Virus record (IMG/VR): IMGVR_UViG_3300028908_000002
Location: 1-50,182 of that record
DNA from: a virus
DNA length: 50,182 nt
Reading direction: 5' to 3' (one strand)
The position numbers and the translations under genes are program-made. Shown here piece after piece: positions 33,257 to 41,961 of the stretch. Numbering within the stretch: the stretch's first letter is position 1; each line of letters begins with the position of its first letter. The notes beneath the pieces are model-generated. The model ran no database searches. It saw only the letters and a program-made list of their open reading frames with translations, and was not told where the DNA came from.

Positions 33257-35194
33257 ATGGTGAAATACAAAGAAGTTGAAGACTTCAACTTCATACAAAA
33301 AGGCTCATGGATAAGCCTTGACACTGAAACGAGGAAAAATCCCTTAGTACACAGAGGATTTTATGGCGACATAAGAGTCGTACAGGTTACATTGTTGAAT
33401 GAACCCGACATGACATACCTAAAGGTCTTCAATGGGCATGATGCTGTACCACATATGCAACACTTAGCAGAATGTAAGTGGATAGGGCAGAACATAAATT
33501 ACGATGTATATTCTGCCGAGAGGATGGGAGTGGATGTGTCTCGGTTAGAGATACATGACACGCTCATAATGGCACACAATGCCGTGCCACACCTAAAATC
33601 CTTTAGTTTGGATGCACTATATGAGGCTTTATTCGGTGTAGATGTATATAAGGAGTATGGATTGGAGAAGAAGGCTTTACAAGCTTCACAGTGGGATGAG
33701 CCAGAGTTAACCAAAGAACAACTTACATACGCAGCACTTGATACACAGGCGGCGTTGAAGGTGTACTTCAAGTTAGCTGAAATGTTAAGCACCATGCCAC
33801 AAGCCCGTATATCGTACGAGGTAGGTAGGTTAGCTCAAACAGCCCTATTCAGAGCAATAGGCTTTGCATTTGACGCACAAGAGGCACAGAAACAAGGCTA
33901 TTTCACGCCTAAGTATGAGTTACCAAAAGGCATGAAGTTGAGATCATCCAAACAAAAATGTGAATGGCTAAACCTGCCACCTATGCTAAACAGCAAGGGC
34001 GATAGAGTGTCATACAGAGCTGATAAGTATGTCCTACAACAGATAAAGGTCGGCAAGTTCCCCTATGGCGCATACGGGGATAATCCTAAATGGAACGCAT
34101 TAGCACTTGCGGAGATTGGAAGACCGGAGTTCTTCCACTGTATGGGCTATGAGCCGTATCCAAAGGATTGGAAGTCAAGAAAAGAGGCTTATGAGTTGCA
34201 TGACCAATATGAGAGGTACATAGAGGAACAGGAGCATTGTGATACGCCAGAGTGTAGAGAGCAAAGGCGTAAAGCCACAGTGCTACTTGATGCCATGAAC
34301 TTTGATGTGCGCTTGTCATTTCTTGATGTATTCCGTAGGTTAGCCCTAAGAGGAAGAAGGGTTAACTCCGTGTACCGTGTAACTACCACATCAGGTAGGA
34401 CGGCAGCACAAGGACACGATTACAGGGTGAACATACAACAAGCGCCACGCTCTGTAAAGCCTTTCTTTAAAGCGAGTGCGGCTAAAGTCCTCGTTACATT
34501 CGACTACTCACAACTCGAATTGAGGATGATGGCGTGTTTAGCTGAGGACAAAGTTATGTACGAGGCTTACAAGAACCGAGAGGATCTACACAATAAGACA
34601 AAGATCATGCTCGGATTGGCTGATAGGAGTCTCGCTAAGCGTATCAATTTTGGTGTCATGTATCTCATGGCTGAGAATACCTTTCACGGTACTATGTTGA
34701 AAGACGGCGGTATCGATTGGGAAGGTTCATCAGGAGTATTATTGCCATTGTGGTACATAAAAGAAGTAATAGAGAAGTTTAGAGCCACATATACAGGTGT
34801 GGCACAGCTTCAAGACTATGTTAAAGAGCTTACCAAAAAAGGCGGTGGATATTTAACAACAGTGTTAGGCAGACAGCTACACCATTGCACAGCGCCACAG
34901 TTGATCGGGCGTTATATTCAAGGTAGTGCCGCAGAGGTAGCTAAAGTGTGCCTTGCATATCAAGAGAAGGGTGTAGAAGCCCCATTGTGTGCTATGGTGC
35001 ATGACAGCTTCACATGGGAGACCACAGTAAGTGAAGCAGACAAGGTGGCAAGACAAGCCGCAGAGGTAGGCTTTGAAGCGTGGCGATATGCCATAAAAGA
35101 CACGGCGTTTCCAGATATGCCGATGCCGATTGAGGTAGGCATGGGCGTAACATGGAAAGAGGCTGATAGCAATGTAATATATGTAAAGGATTAA
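33257..35194 (+). CDS. DNA polymerase, family A, with 3'-5' exonuclease, 645 aa
   Basis: Phage replicative polymerase. Exonuclease motifs are SLDTET (about 19-25), GQNINYD (about 78-84) and YAALDTQ (about 158). Polymerase motif A is FDYSQLELR (about 414), motif B RSLAKRINFGVMY (about 457) and motif C MVHDSF (about 581). All catalytic acids are present. ATG 33257 follows AAAGGACGGTAG; the frame is open far upstream, but that part overlaps the preceding gene. Motif C is HDS rather than the usual HDE. Confidence 0.9.
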   Translation: MVKYKEVEDFNFIQKGSWISLDTETRKNPLVHRGFYGDIRVVQVTLLNEPDMTYLKVFNGHDAVPHMQHLAECKWIGQNINYDVYSAERMGVDVSRLEIHDTLIMAHNAVPHLKSFSLDALYEALFGVDVYKEYGLEKKALQASQWDEPELTKEQLTYAALDTQAALKVYFKLAEMLSTMPQARISYEVGRLAQTALFRAIGFAFDAQEAQKQGYFTPKYELPKGMKLRSSKQKCEWLNLPPMLNSKGDRVSYRADKYVLQQIKVGKFPYGAYGDNPKWNALALAEIGRPEFFHCMGYEPYPKDWKSRKEAYELHDQYERYIEEQEHCDTPECREQRRKATVLLDAMNFDVRLSFLDVFRRLALRGRRVNSVYRVTTTSGRTAAQGHDYRVNIQQAPRSVKPFFKASAAKVLVTFDYSQLELRMMACLAEDKVMYEAYKNREDLHNKTKIMLGLADRSLAKRINFGVMYLMAENTFHGTMLKDGGIDWEGSSGVLLPLWYIKEVIEKFRATYTGVAQLQDYVKELTKKGGGYLTTVLGRQLHHCTAPQLIGRYIQGSAAEVAKVCLAYQEKGVEAPLCAMVHDSFTWETTVSEADKVARQAAEVGFEAWRYAIKDTAFPDMPMPIEVGMGVTWKEADSNVIYVKD

Positions 35195-35196
35195 CG

Positions 35197-35439
35197 ATGT
35201 ACTACGAAGCAACTAAAGGCGACATGGTAGCGTTAGTGTTGATAGAGAACGGCAGACGACACGCCGTTGAATGGTGCAGTTTAGAACATGATGTTGTACA
35301 GTCATTCAATAAGAACTTTGTTGATATGTACGCATATAACGATTTAGCAGAAAAGCCTCTTTTAGGGGGCTTTAAATACACAGGTAGGGTGTTTCACACA
35401 CCGGACGAATATTTAACTACAATAGAGGAAGAGAGATGA
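35197..35439 (+). CDS. Unrecognised small protein, 80 aa
   Basis: Starts two bases after the polymerase stop with AAAGGATTAACG, and its stop overlaps the next ATG, so it is tightly co-expressed with replication genes. Sequence is mixed, with LVLIENGRRHAVEWCSLEHD; no motif recognised. Confidence 0.6.
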   Translation: MYYEATKGDMVALVLIENGRRHAVEWCSLEHDVVQSFNKNFVDMYAYNDLAEKPLLGGFKYTGRVFHTPDEYLTTIEEER

Positions 35440-36416
35440 AAGCGACAATAGAATATGCAGACCTAAGTAAGATAACATCACCGAACGATATAAAAGCCCT
35501 TGTATTAGAGGGCGACAACAGTAGAACTAAAACGATGGGCGATAAGATAGTGCTACGCCCATCTATGGTGGATATGCATTGCCCGTACGAATGGGCTTTG
35601 AAAGTGTACGGCTTAGTCCGTTCTACACCAAAGGCAGCAAACTCAATAGGCACAGCGTATCATGCTGCAGCAGAGGCGTTTGACACCTATCGCATACTAT
35701 CAAACGGCGACATGCCGCCGCCAGATTGGCTATGGGATATAGCACAGGAGCGCATAGCCAAGAGCGAGGCACAGTATAAAAGACTCACAGGCGGTGATAT
35801 GTGGGAGAACGCCGAAGGCTCATACAGCAAGTACGACAGTAAAGAGAGGCTTTTCACTGATCTCCAAGACAGTGTATATGATATGCACTTAAATTTGGGG
35901 TCTCTACCTACACCCGCTACGGTAGAGTGTAGATTGACGCAGCCAATAGACCACCCTAAGTTTGCAGCGGTAAGTGGTAGCGTTGATCGTCTCACACGAA
36001 CTCCGGAGGGGTATTACATAGTGGACGATCACAAGTTCACTAAGACATTCAACGCGAGTAAGCTTGACACTTACGCCGTACAACAGAGCCTATATCTCGA
36101 TATGGCACACAATGCGGGGTTACAAGTAGTAGGTGGAAGACTTTTAGGTATAGATAGAGGGGCAACACGGGCTAAAGCGTCGGCGAGATTTAAAGTTTTA
36201 ACGGTAAATTACAATAGAAATCGGGCTTACAATAAAGTCTCTTACGCTTTGAATTTAGTCAAGCTAATAGAGCAATTTAGGGCTGAAATGCCACTAATTG
36301 ACGCTATAACGATGTTAGCGCCGACAACAAATCAAGGGGATTTCTTATGCTCTAAAAAGTGGTGCGAGGCGTGGGATAATTGCCCTTTACAAAACGGTAA
36401 AATCAAGTATTTATGA
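35436..36416 (+). CDS. Cas4/RecB-like PD-(D/E)XK nuclease with Fe-S cysteines, 326 aa
   Basis: The nuclease core shows GTAYHAAAEAF (motif I helix), SGSVDRL (catalytic Asp) and YIVDDHKFTK (D-x-K motif), followed by the QQSLYLDMA helix with Gln. One cysteine lies early (HCPYEWAL, about residue 50) and three near the end (LCSKKWCEAWDNC), the arrangement of a 4Fe-4S cluster in Cas4/AddB-type exonucleases. Likely 5'-3' exonuclease in replication/recombination or host DNA degradation. There are no CRISPR genes nearby, so an adaptation role is not indicated. Confidence 0.8.
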   Translation: MKATIEYADLSKITSPNDIKALVLEGDNSRTKTMGDKIVLRPSMVDMHCPYEWALKVYGLVRSTPKAANSIGTAYHAAAEAFDTYRILSNGDMPPPDWLWDIAQERIAKSEAQYKRLTGGDMWENAEGSYSKYDSKERLFTDLQDSVYDMHLNLGSLPTPATVECRLTQPIDHPKFAAVSGSVDRLTRTPEGYYIVDDHKFTKTFNASKLDTYAVQQSLYLDMAHNAGLQVVGGRLLGIDRGATRAKASARFKVLTVNYNRNRAYNKVSYALNLVKLIEQFRAEMPLIDAITMLAPTTNQGDFLCSKKWCEAWDNCPLQNGKIKYL

Positions 36417-36420
36417 GATT

Positions 36421-36475
36421 TTAAGCTTAGGTTAAGCGTAGATTAAGCACTTTCAAAGCTTAATCACGCTATAAT
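36421..36475 (+). promoter_or_regulatory. Phased-tract promoter before the ligase gene
   Basis: TTAAGC occurs at 36421, 36432 and 36443 (11-bp steps), then TATAAT at 36470-36475, with no TTGACA at -35. This matches the periodic A/T pattern known for Campylobacter-type sigma70 promoters. Confidence 0.6.
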
Positions 36476-36502
36476 TTTACTATTAAAAGTAAAGGATCGA
36501 AG

Positions 36503-37807
36503 ATGAGTTATAATTTGCAAGACATGCTGTATGATTGCTATAACACAGACAGCATAACAGACAAACTGTCATACATTAAGCAATGTACACTGTCAAACAC
36601 TGAAATAACATGGCTAAACATGGTAGTTACAAAGACAATAAAGTTCTACGTAACTAAAACAATGTTAGCCTATCCAACAAAAGCCTCTTTATCGGACATC
36701 TATGAAGATGGGCTAACCATTGCACCCACTAAAGAGACAATAGAACTGTTGACAAAATTGGCTGATAGGTCTCTGAGTGGCAATGCCGCCGTTCAAGCCG
36801 TTATGGAGTACTACATCAGAACACAAGACCACAGTGTGTTCTTTGCAGTACACAAGGATTTGAGATGTGGCTTGAGTAGCAAAACACTGTTAAGAGCGGG
36901 TGTACCATTGGACAAATGGGAAGTACAAAAGGGTGTTCCATATGTAGAGGGTACAGCCATAAATTTCCCGCTCGTAGTACAACCAAAGTACAACGGAAAT
37001 AGGCTTCTTGCATGGCGTGAAGGTAAAGTAGTACACTTGAGATCGTACAACGGATCGTCGTACAAGTATCAGTACCTTCAACTTGTGTTGTCAACCTTGC
37101 CAGAAGGCTTTGTCCTTGACGGTGAGTTAATTAACGGTAAAGGTCAGACGGAAGAAGAGTTTAAATCTGTCAATAGGCGTATAAACTCCGCTATAAGTGG
37201 CGGTGGTAACATGGCATACCACCCAAACGACACTTATTTAGTGTGGGATGTTATACCACTGTCTGACTTCATGGCGCAGCGTACACCTGCCACTGATTAC
37301 TCCGTGCGTATGCAGAACGCACAGAGTTACGCCGCTACACATGATATGCTAAAGGCGTGTGAAACATCTATTGTCAATGACCGTGAACAGCTAAATCAGG
37401 CTGTAGCATGGGCGTTAGACAATGGCTATGAAGGCATAGTAGGTAAAGACCTACGGGGTACGCTTACCTATAAGAAAGATAGAACATGGTTGAAGTTCAA
37501 GCGGAGTGAACCCGCTGACCTTAGATGTATAAGTGCTAAAGAGCATACAACAAAAGCAGGACAAATAGGGGCTTTACTCATGGCGGGAACTGTTAAGGGT
37601 AAGCCCGTTCAAGTGTGGGTAGGATCGGGCTTAAACGATGCGGATCGTTGTGTGGACTATAGAAAATACATAGGTAAAATATTTGAGGTTACATATTTCA
37701 TGTTAACCCATGATAGTGTAACAGGGGCATACAGCCTTAACAGCCCACGATTTAAGAAGGACAATCCTGCTACACAATTGTTGGACTTAGAAAGGCACGA
37801 TAAATGA
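36503..37807 (+). CDS. ATP-dependent DNA ligase, 434 aa
   Basis: Nucleotidyltransferase motifs: KYNG with the adenylated Lys near residue 162 (KYDG in most ligases), FVLDGELING (about 203-212), YEGIVGKDL (about 310) and WLKFKR (about 329). An OB-fold-like C-terminus follows. GTAAAGGATCGAAG precedes the ATG. It seals nicks during phage replication and recombination. An N-terminal 130-residue helical domain, as in many viral ligases, is present. Confidence 0.85.
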   Translation: MSYNLQDMLYDCYNTDSITDKLSYIKQCTLSNTEITWLNMVVTKTIKFYVTKTMLAYPTKASLSDIYEDGLTIAPTKETIELLTKLADRSLSGNAAVQAVMEYYIRTQDHSVFFAVHKDLRCGLSSKTLLRAGVPLDKWEVQKGVPYVEGTAINFPLVVQPKYNGNRLLAWREGKVVHLRSYNGSSYKYQYLQLVLSTLPEGFVLDGELINGKGQTEEEFKSVNRRINSAISGGGNMAYHPNDTYLVWDVIPLSDFMAQRTPATDYSVRMQNAQSYAATHDMLKACETSIVNDREQLNQAVAWALDNGYEGIVGKDLRGTLTYKKDRTWLKFKRSEPADLRCISAKEHTTKAGQIGALLMAGTVKGKPVQVWVGSGLNDADRCVDYRKYIGKIFEVTYFMLTHDSVTGAYSLNSPRFKKDNPATQLLDLERHDK

Positions 37808-39234
37808 GTGCAACAGTTAAACCTGCCGCATTGAAACCGCACCAGATAGAGATGGCTACCCAAGCGTGGGAAGTCTTCTCTAAGCGTGGCATAGTGTACC
37901 TCGCAGGACAAGAGCGTACAGGTAAAAGTGCCGTCGGTTTAGTGTTAGCCAATGCAGCATATCCCAATGGTAGGTGTCTTGTTATCACCGGTAAAAAGCC
38001 TATCGGTGATGATTACAGATACAATATCAATGACGAGGGTAAGATAGTCCGTGCTCCGAAGAACGGTAAGTATCACATGCTAACCGGTTGGCGTAAAACA
38101 TTGAGGATTTTCGAGGGTCAATACACTATTAAAGTTGACATTATCAACTATGAAAGCCTACATACGCTAAAGGATTACATGAAATATGATGTAATCATTT
38201 ATGACGAGGCTCATAAGAATATAACGAGATACCCGCAGCCGTCGCAGACATGGCTGCAATGTCGGACAATGTTCTATATGAAACCTGCGATCTTTATGAG
38301 TGCCACGCCGCACCCATATAGTCATGCGCAGTTGTTTCACCAATTAGGTGTCTGCATGTATAGCCCATGGGCAAGATATGCCGACTTCTTGTCATGGTTT
38401 GAGGATTACGGCATACTGACATATAAGATGATAGGCGGTGGGCAGCAAATCCCATGTTATGACGAGACGAGAGACGATATACTGATGCCAGAGTTTAACG
38501 CTATAAGGGTAGTACGAAGCCGCGAGGGCTTAGGCTTTATAGAGCCTGTCGATGAGCTACACTATTTCAAGCTACCACAGCATCTGCATAAGATGTGTAA
38601 GCAGTTGAACGAGTTGGGCTATGTGGAGATAGACGGTGTACTTGTAGGGGCAGCAAATGCCGCTGATGTGCGTAATAAGTTATTGCAAATCGAAGGTGGC
38701 ACATTGACGTATACAGCATATGCTGAAGTGATCAGCAAGACCACCGACCGCCCTGTTAAGTTACACAATGCACGGGAAGCTGTACAGCACGGCTACACTG
38801 TTCAAGAGTTTGAGGAGAAGTGGCTACCACAGACATACGATCTCAATCTTGAGTACTATGACAAAGCCAAATGGATTTACGACACATTTGGTGATACGGA
38901 AGATGTAGCAATTATGTACAACTTTCAGAATGAAGGTAAGTTGCTACGCATGATATTTAAGAACGCTAAAATCCTGCAAATAAAAGCGAACGCATTTGGC
39001 GTGGATTTGTGGGATACAGAGCACTTAGTTATATACTCCATGTCGTGGCAAAGCGATGTGGCGGTACAAGCGAGAGCAAGGCAGTGTAGTTTTGAGCGTG
39101 AGACACCGATCAAAGTACACTATCTACTAACGGAGAGTGGCGTGGGTGCAGATATGTATGACACCTTATTAAAGCGTGGTGAGGATTACACTAACGCTGT
39201 ATATCAGAAACACAGGAGAAATTTGTATGGGTAA
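37804..39234 (+). CDS. SF2 helicase (DEAH-type), 476 aa
   Basis: Motif I GQERTGKSAVG (about 35-45), motif II VIIYDEAHKN (DEAH about 134), motif III FMSATPH (about 165), and a C-terminal motif VI-like segment (SWQSDVAVQARARQCSFERE). It overlaps the ligase stop by four bases. Probably aids recombination-dependent replication or remodels the origin; a restriction-type translocase is unlikely because no partner is present. Confidence 0.8.
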   Translation: MSATVKPAALKPHQIEMATQAWEVFSKRGIVYLAGQERTGKSAVGLVLANAAYPNGRCLVITGKKPIGDDYRYNINDEGKIVRAPKNGKYHMLTGWRKTLRIFEGQYTIKVDIINYESLHTLKDYMKYDVIIYDEAHKNITRYPQPSQTWLQCRTMFYMKPAIFMSATPHPYSHAQLFHQLGVCMYSPWARYADFLSWFEDYGILTYKMIGGGQQIPCYDETRDDILMPEFNAIRVVRSREGLGFIEPVDELHYFKLPQHLHKMCKQLNELGYVEIDGVLVGAANAADVRNKLLQIEGGTLTYTAYAEVISKTTDRPVKLHNAREAVQHGYTVQEFEEKWLPQTYDLNLEYYDKAKWIYDTFGDTEDVAIMYNFQNEGKLLRMIFKNAKILQIKANAFGVDLWDTEHLVIYSMSWQSDVAVQARARQCSFERETPIKVHYLLTESGVGADMYDTLLKRGEDYTNAVYQKHRRNLYG

Positions 39235-39400
39235 GTTGGAAGTGTTATTAATGACATTAGAGGATATAGAGAATAGCGACGCATTGTCGCTATCGGAGTT
39301 GCAGGACGCAGTGAAGCTGTTGGCTACACATCTGAGAGAGGCTATGGAGTATGTCAGAGTGGAACTGACACCCACGCCTGATCATGACATTGAACAGTAG
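39227..39400 (+). CDS. Unrecognised small acidic protein, 57 aa
   Basis: ATG 39227 follows AGGAGAAATTTGT and overlaps the helicase stop by eight bases. Helical, Leu/Glu-rich (LEDIENSDALSLSELQDAVK). No motif. A hairpin with TATAG (39404-39426) closes the unit. Confidence 0.5.
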   Translation: MGKLEVLLMTLEDIENSDALSLSELQDAVKLLATHLREAMEYVRVELTPTPDHDIEQ

Positions 39401-39403
39401 TAC

Positions 39404-39426
39404 GAGGGGCTTTCATAAAGCCTCTT
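39404..39426 (+). terminator. Hairpin closing the replication block
   Basis: GGCTTT-CAT-AAAGCC with three further partly paired positions, built from one copy each of the genome-wide heptamer. No long T-run, so a weak terminator or processing site. Confidence 0.4.
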
Positions 39427-39464
39427 ATAGTGCTGTTGCACAATACAAATTTTAGGAGAATGAC

Positions 39465-40094
39465 ATGAAGAGAGTGTTTCTAATCGTAGCCCTATGGGCT
39501 TTAGTTGCTACCGCAGGTAGCTGTATTCCGAGTTGTGAGTCGTTGAGCATGAAGTACAATGTTACAGTGGAGCAGTGTAACAGTGTCAAGACGATGTATA
39601 ATAGCCTACTCAATAGACCGGCGTATCAAGGTGGGGATACTGGATTGGAGTTTTGGTTGGATCAGTTGGGTAGTGGTGAGTTGACCATGCCACAAATAGT
39701 GGGTAACTTTGTATCAAGTCGTGAGTTCGTGGCAAAACTGAAAGAGGCACAAATTGACACACCGGCGTTCCCGATCAAAACATTGGAGAACAGTATATTC
39801 GCACTGTTCAACATATATGATGGTGCGACACTGGCTACTTGGGGTAACAACTTAGGAGATAACAGAGAGACCTATGTTACCTATCACAGGGCATGGGTCG
39901 ATGACTCTATCTATTTCAGTTCAAGACCCTCTATTCCTTACCTTGCAGGTGCGGAAGCACAGGAAGATATGAAGGCTATCTATGAGCATTTATATCACTA
40001 TGGGTACGAGGTAGCACTCATGAAGGACATAGTTGCAGGATACTATGTTCAAGAGGGCGATGACCCTATTAGGACACACACGGGAGACAGATAA
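39465..40094 (+). CDS. Exported protein with DUF4214-like domain, 209 aa
   Basis: Residues 1-19 are a signal peptide (KRVFLIVALWALVATAGS) possibly ending at a weak lipobox (AGSC). Residues about 45-90 (MYNSLLNRPAYQG...FWLDQLGSGELT...IVGNFVSSREF) match the DUF4214 pattern seen in bacterial surface and exopolysaccharide-linked proteins. The rest is helical. A periplasmic or surface product from a non-lysis, non-virion gene suggests envelope alteration or superinfection exclusion. TAGGAGAATGAC precedes the ATG. Confidence 0.65.
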   Translation: MKRVFLIVALWALVATAGSCIPSCESLSMKYNVTVEQCNSVKTMYNSLLNRPAYQGGDTGLEFWLDQLGSGELTMPQIVGNFVSSREFVAKLKEAQIDTPAFPIKTLENSIFALFNIYDGATLATWGNNLGDNRETYVTYHRAWVDDSIYFSSRPSIPYLAGAEAQEDMKAIYEHLYHYGYEVALMKDIVAGYYVQEGDDPIRTHTGDR

Positions 40095-40288
40095 TGCCTT
40101 CCGGAATGCTTGAGGATTTCTCGGACGCAGTACAGGCGATAAAGCCTTACTGTTCTGATGAAGCACAGGCGAGGGCAGAGTTGCAGAAGCTATTGAGCGA
40201 CAGTGGTTTTGACCGCTTGTTGTTCAATGCCGCTGTTGAAGAGTATGTAGAAGAATTGGAAGAGAAGGAGCGACATGGTTTACTGTGA
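40094..40288 (+). CDS. Unrecognised small acidic protein, 64 aa
   Basis: Starts on the previous stop (TAATG). Helical with repeated Glu (FNAAVEEYVEELEEKERHG). First of a chain of five overlapping small genes that are likely a single translational unit. Confidence 0.5.
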   Translation: MPSGMLEDFSDAVQAIKPYCSDEAQARAELQKLLSDSGFDRLLFNAAVEEYVEELEEKERHGLL

Positions 40289-40490
40289 GAGTTGTGAGGA
40301 TTTACTCGACGCAATAGATGAGCATTATCCGATATACGGTGAAGAGGTTGGTAGATGGTGTGATACAACACCTTATTACCCTGAAGATGAGGATATAAAC
40401 CCTCCTGAATGGATTGAGCCTGTCATGTGTTGTGATGATGAGCCACTTGATCCAATGGAGGATTTGATAGAGTACTTAGAGGACAAGTGA
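40275..40490 (+). CDS. Very acidic small protein with CxxC and CC, 71 aa
   Basis: About a third Asp/Glu. CESCEDLL at the start, CDTTPYYPEDEDINPPEW in the middle and MCCDDEP later could bind a metal. Strong negative charge suggests a DNA-mimic inhibitor or host-factor binder, but this is speculation. GAAGGAG precedes ATG 40275. Confidence 0.5.
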   Translation: MVYCESCEDLLDAIDEHYPIYGEEVGRWCDTTPYYPEDEDINPPEWIEPVMCCDDEPLDPMEDLIEYLEDK

Positions 40491-40609
40491 TGAGCAGTAG
40501 AAGTAAGATAGACACTTTGCAGGAGAATACAGGAACATACACTGGTGCGGACGCAAAGGCTATCAAAGAGTATAACAGAAAGAAGTGGGAAGAGAGGAAG
40601 AAGAAATGA
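40490..40609 (+). CDS. Tiny basic protein, 39 aa
   Basis: ATG overlaps the preceding stop (TGATG) and its stop overlaps the next ATG (ATGA). Basic tail YNRKKWEERKKK. Supported by the coupled arrangement rather than by homology. Confidence 0.45.
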   Translation: MSSRSKIDTLQENTGTYTGADAKAIKEYNRKKWEERKKK

Positions 40610-40794
40610 CATGGAGTGCATTAAAAAGACTGACTGATTTGGCTGTATCGGAATACACAAATGACGATGAAGAGGTGGAAGTGTATGTAATACACAAGGG
40701 TAGCAGTACCAAAGTGCGTGTTACAGATATAGTCATGAGCCATGAGGGCGGAAAGCCTGTTGTGTTAATTGAAGTAAGTGAGGAGAAGAAATGA
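40606..40794 (+). CDS. Unrecognised small protein, 62 aa
   Basis: MTWSALKRLTDLAVSEY, then beta-rich (EVEVYVIHKGSSTKVRVTDI, KPVVLIEV). AGGAAGAAGAA precedes the ATG at 40606. Resembles its downstream neighbour in layout (helix followed by acidic strands). Confidence 0.5.
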   Translation: MTWSALKRLTDLAVSEYTNDDEEVEVYVIHKGSSTKVRVTDIVMSHEGGKPVVLIEVSEEKK

Positions 40795-40976
40795 CAATAC
40801 CGTACGAAGACATGATTGAAGAACTGGAGCATGAAGCTGTATCCAACAGTGTTCATGTTAACACCGTTAAGGTGTACGCTGAGGATGAGGATGGTGAGTT
40901 GTATCGCATAGACAATATACGATACGATGACGAATTGGACGCAATAGTGTTAGACATAGCTGAAATAACACAGTAG
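40791..40976 (+). CDS. Unrecognised small acidic protein, 61 aa
   Basis: Four-base overlap with the previous gene. Pattern VHVNTVKVYAEDEDGELYRI followed by YDDELDAIVLDIAEI is like the strand region of the neighbour, suggesting a small duplicated fold. A hairpin follows (40986-41004). Confidence 0.5.
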   Translation: MTIPYEDMIEELEHEAVSNSVHVNTVKVYAEDEDGELYRIDNIRYDDELDAIVLDIAEITQ

Positions 40977-40985
40977 CGTTTAACA

Positions 40986-41004
40986 GGGGGCTTTTAAAGC
41001 CTCC
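40986..41004 (+). terminator. Hairpin after the small-gene chain
   Basis: GGGGGCTTT-T-AAAGCCTCC with one mismatch, again carrying AAAGCCT and GGCTTT. Lies in the 66-base gap before the next gene. Confidence 0.45.
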
Positions 41005-41042
41005 GATTAAGCGTTAAGCTAAATACAACACAAGGAGCTGAC

Positions 41043-41762
41043 ATGACAGTAGAGGATAAGAAGTTGATATTGAAATATTCAAATAGAGCCTTTAGGTGGT
41101 ACGCAAAAGAGGGAGCTAAGAAACTCTTGTGTGCCACATTGGGCTTGGTTGCTGTACCTATTGGTTTACTGTTCAAGCGCACATACAGCCATAGGCGGTA
41201 TGTTGGCGACAACAAAGAGTACTTGGAATGGCTGAGAGCGCAGTATGGTTACAGCAATGTAACATTAAACCCTAAGTCAGAAGTAGCATCGTACAATACA
41301 AAAGACATACCGTTCAAGTGGTATAGGAACTCTAAGGACGCATTAGGGGATTTGTACTGGGTCAGAGATCACCGTAAAAGCCTTAATTCGTATGTACATA
41401 ACCTACAATGGGCTATGCTACGAAACCCGTGCGGCGGATTAGTCCTTGCTAATGCGGGAGATTATGTCGTTATAGACTTGATGATAGGTAATAGGATAAA
41501 AGCCTTTAAAAACGATCCTAAGAACTCTATTGACGGGTGGAGTTATATTGAAGCTCGTATCAATGGAAAGAAAAAAGTAAAGGGATTTTATTACCGTGAT
41601 ACTAGAGGCTTAGGGAGAGGCAATAAGGGGCTTGAAATCAAGATCGGTGCTAAACTTGAAAATGTCCTTTGGCAGAATAATATCCTTTATAGTCGTAAGG
41701 GTTATTTGCAGGAAGATATAAAAGGCACTCTCCAAATAGGAAAGAAGTTCATTTACAATTAG
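41043..41762 (+). CDS. Unrecognised phage protein with hydrophobic segment, 239 aa
   Basis: A basic N-terminus is followed by one hydrophobic stretch (residues 27-44, LLCATLGLVAVPIGLLF), then a soluble region with WYRNSKDALGDLYWVRDHRK, SYVHNLQWAMLRNPCGGLVL and repeated short basic strands. Phage genomes often carry proteins of this look among small accessory genes; I cannot name the family with confidence. AAGGAGCTGAC precedes the ATG. Confidence 0.55.
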   Translation: MTVEDKKLILKYSNRAFRWYAKEGAKKLLCATLGLVAVPIGLLFKRTYSHRRYVGDNKEYLEWLRAQYGYSNVTLNPKSEVASYNTKDIPFKWYRNSKDALGDLYWVRDHRKSLNSYVHNLQWAMLRNPCGGLVLANAGDYVVIDLMIGNRIKAFKNDPKNSIDGWSYIEARINGKKKVKGFYYRDTRGLGRGNKGLEIKIGAKLENVLWQNNILYSRKGYLQEDIKGTLQIGKKFIYN

Positions 41763-41770
41763 GGGATCAG

Positions 41771-41905
41771 ATGAAGGCAGAAGAAATATTTGTGTGTGCC
41801 GTATGTGGCACAGAAATAAAAACGCGGTGTGGCATGAGAGGCTATTGCTCGAAGTGTCAGCAGGAAAGACCGATAGAAAGGAGTATGACATGGCGGATAG
41901 ATTGA
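41771..41905 (+). CDS. Tiny zinc-ribbon protein, 44 aa
   Basis: MKAEEIFVCAVCGTEIKTRC followed by GYCSKCQQ: two CxxC knuckles about 18 residues apart, typical of a zinc ribbon. AGGGGATCAG precedes the ATG. Confidence 0.55.
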   Translation: MKAEEIFVCAVCGTEIKTRCGMRGYCSKCQQERPIERSMTWRID

Positions 41906-41961
41906 CACCACCGGAGATTGAGGAAGAAAACCCGATCTTAGAGAATACCACAGATGGCTAA
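41890..41961 (+). CDS. Possible tiny acidic peptide, 23 aa
   Basis: ATG 41890, with AAAGGAG eight bases upstream, gives MADRLTPPEIEEENPILENT and overlaps genes on both sides. The ribosome site is its main support. Confidence 0.3.
   Translation: MADRLTPPEIEEENPILENTTDG

Noticed and set aside
32902-33324. Cys-rich minus-strand open frame opposite the Pro/Ala-rich protein gene
   Set aside because: The cysteines come from the complement of the GNAQAP-type repeats; there is no ribosome site.
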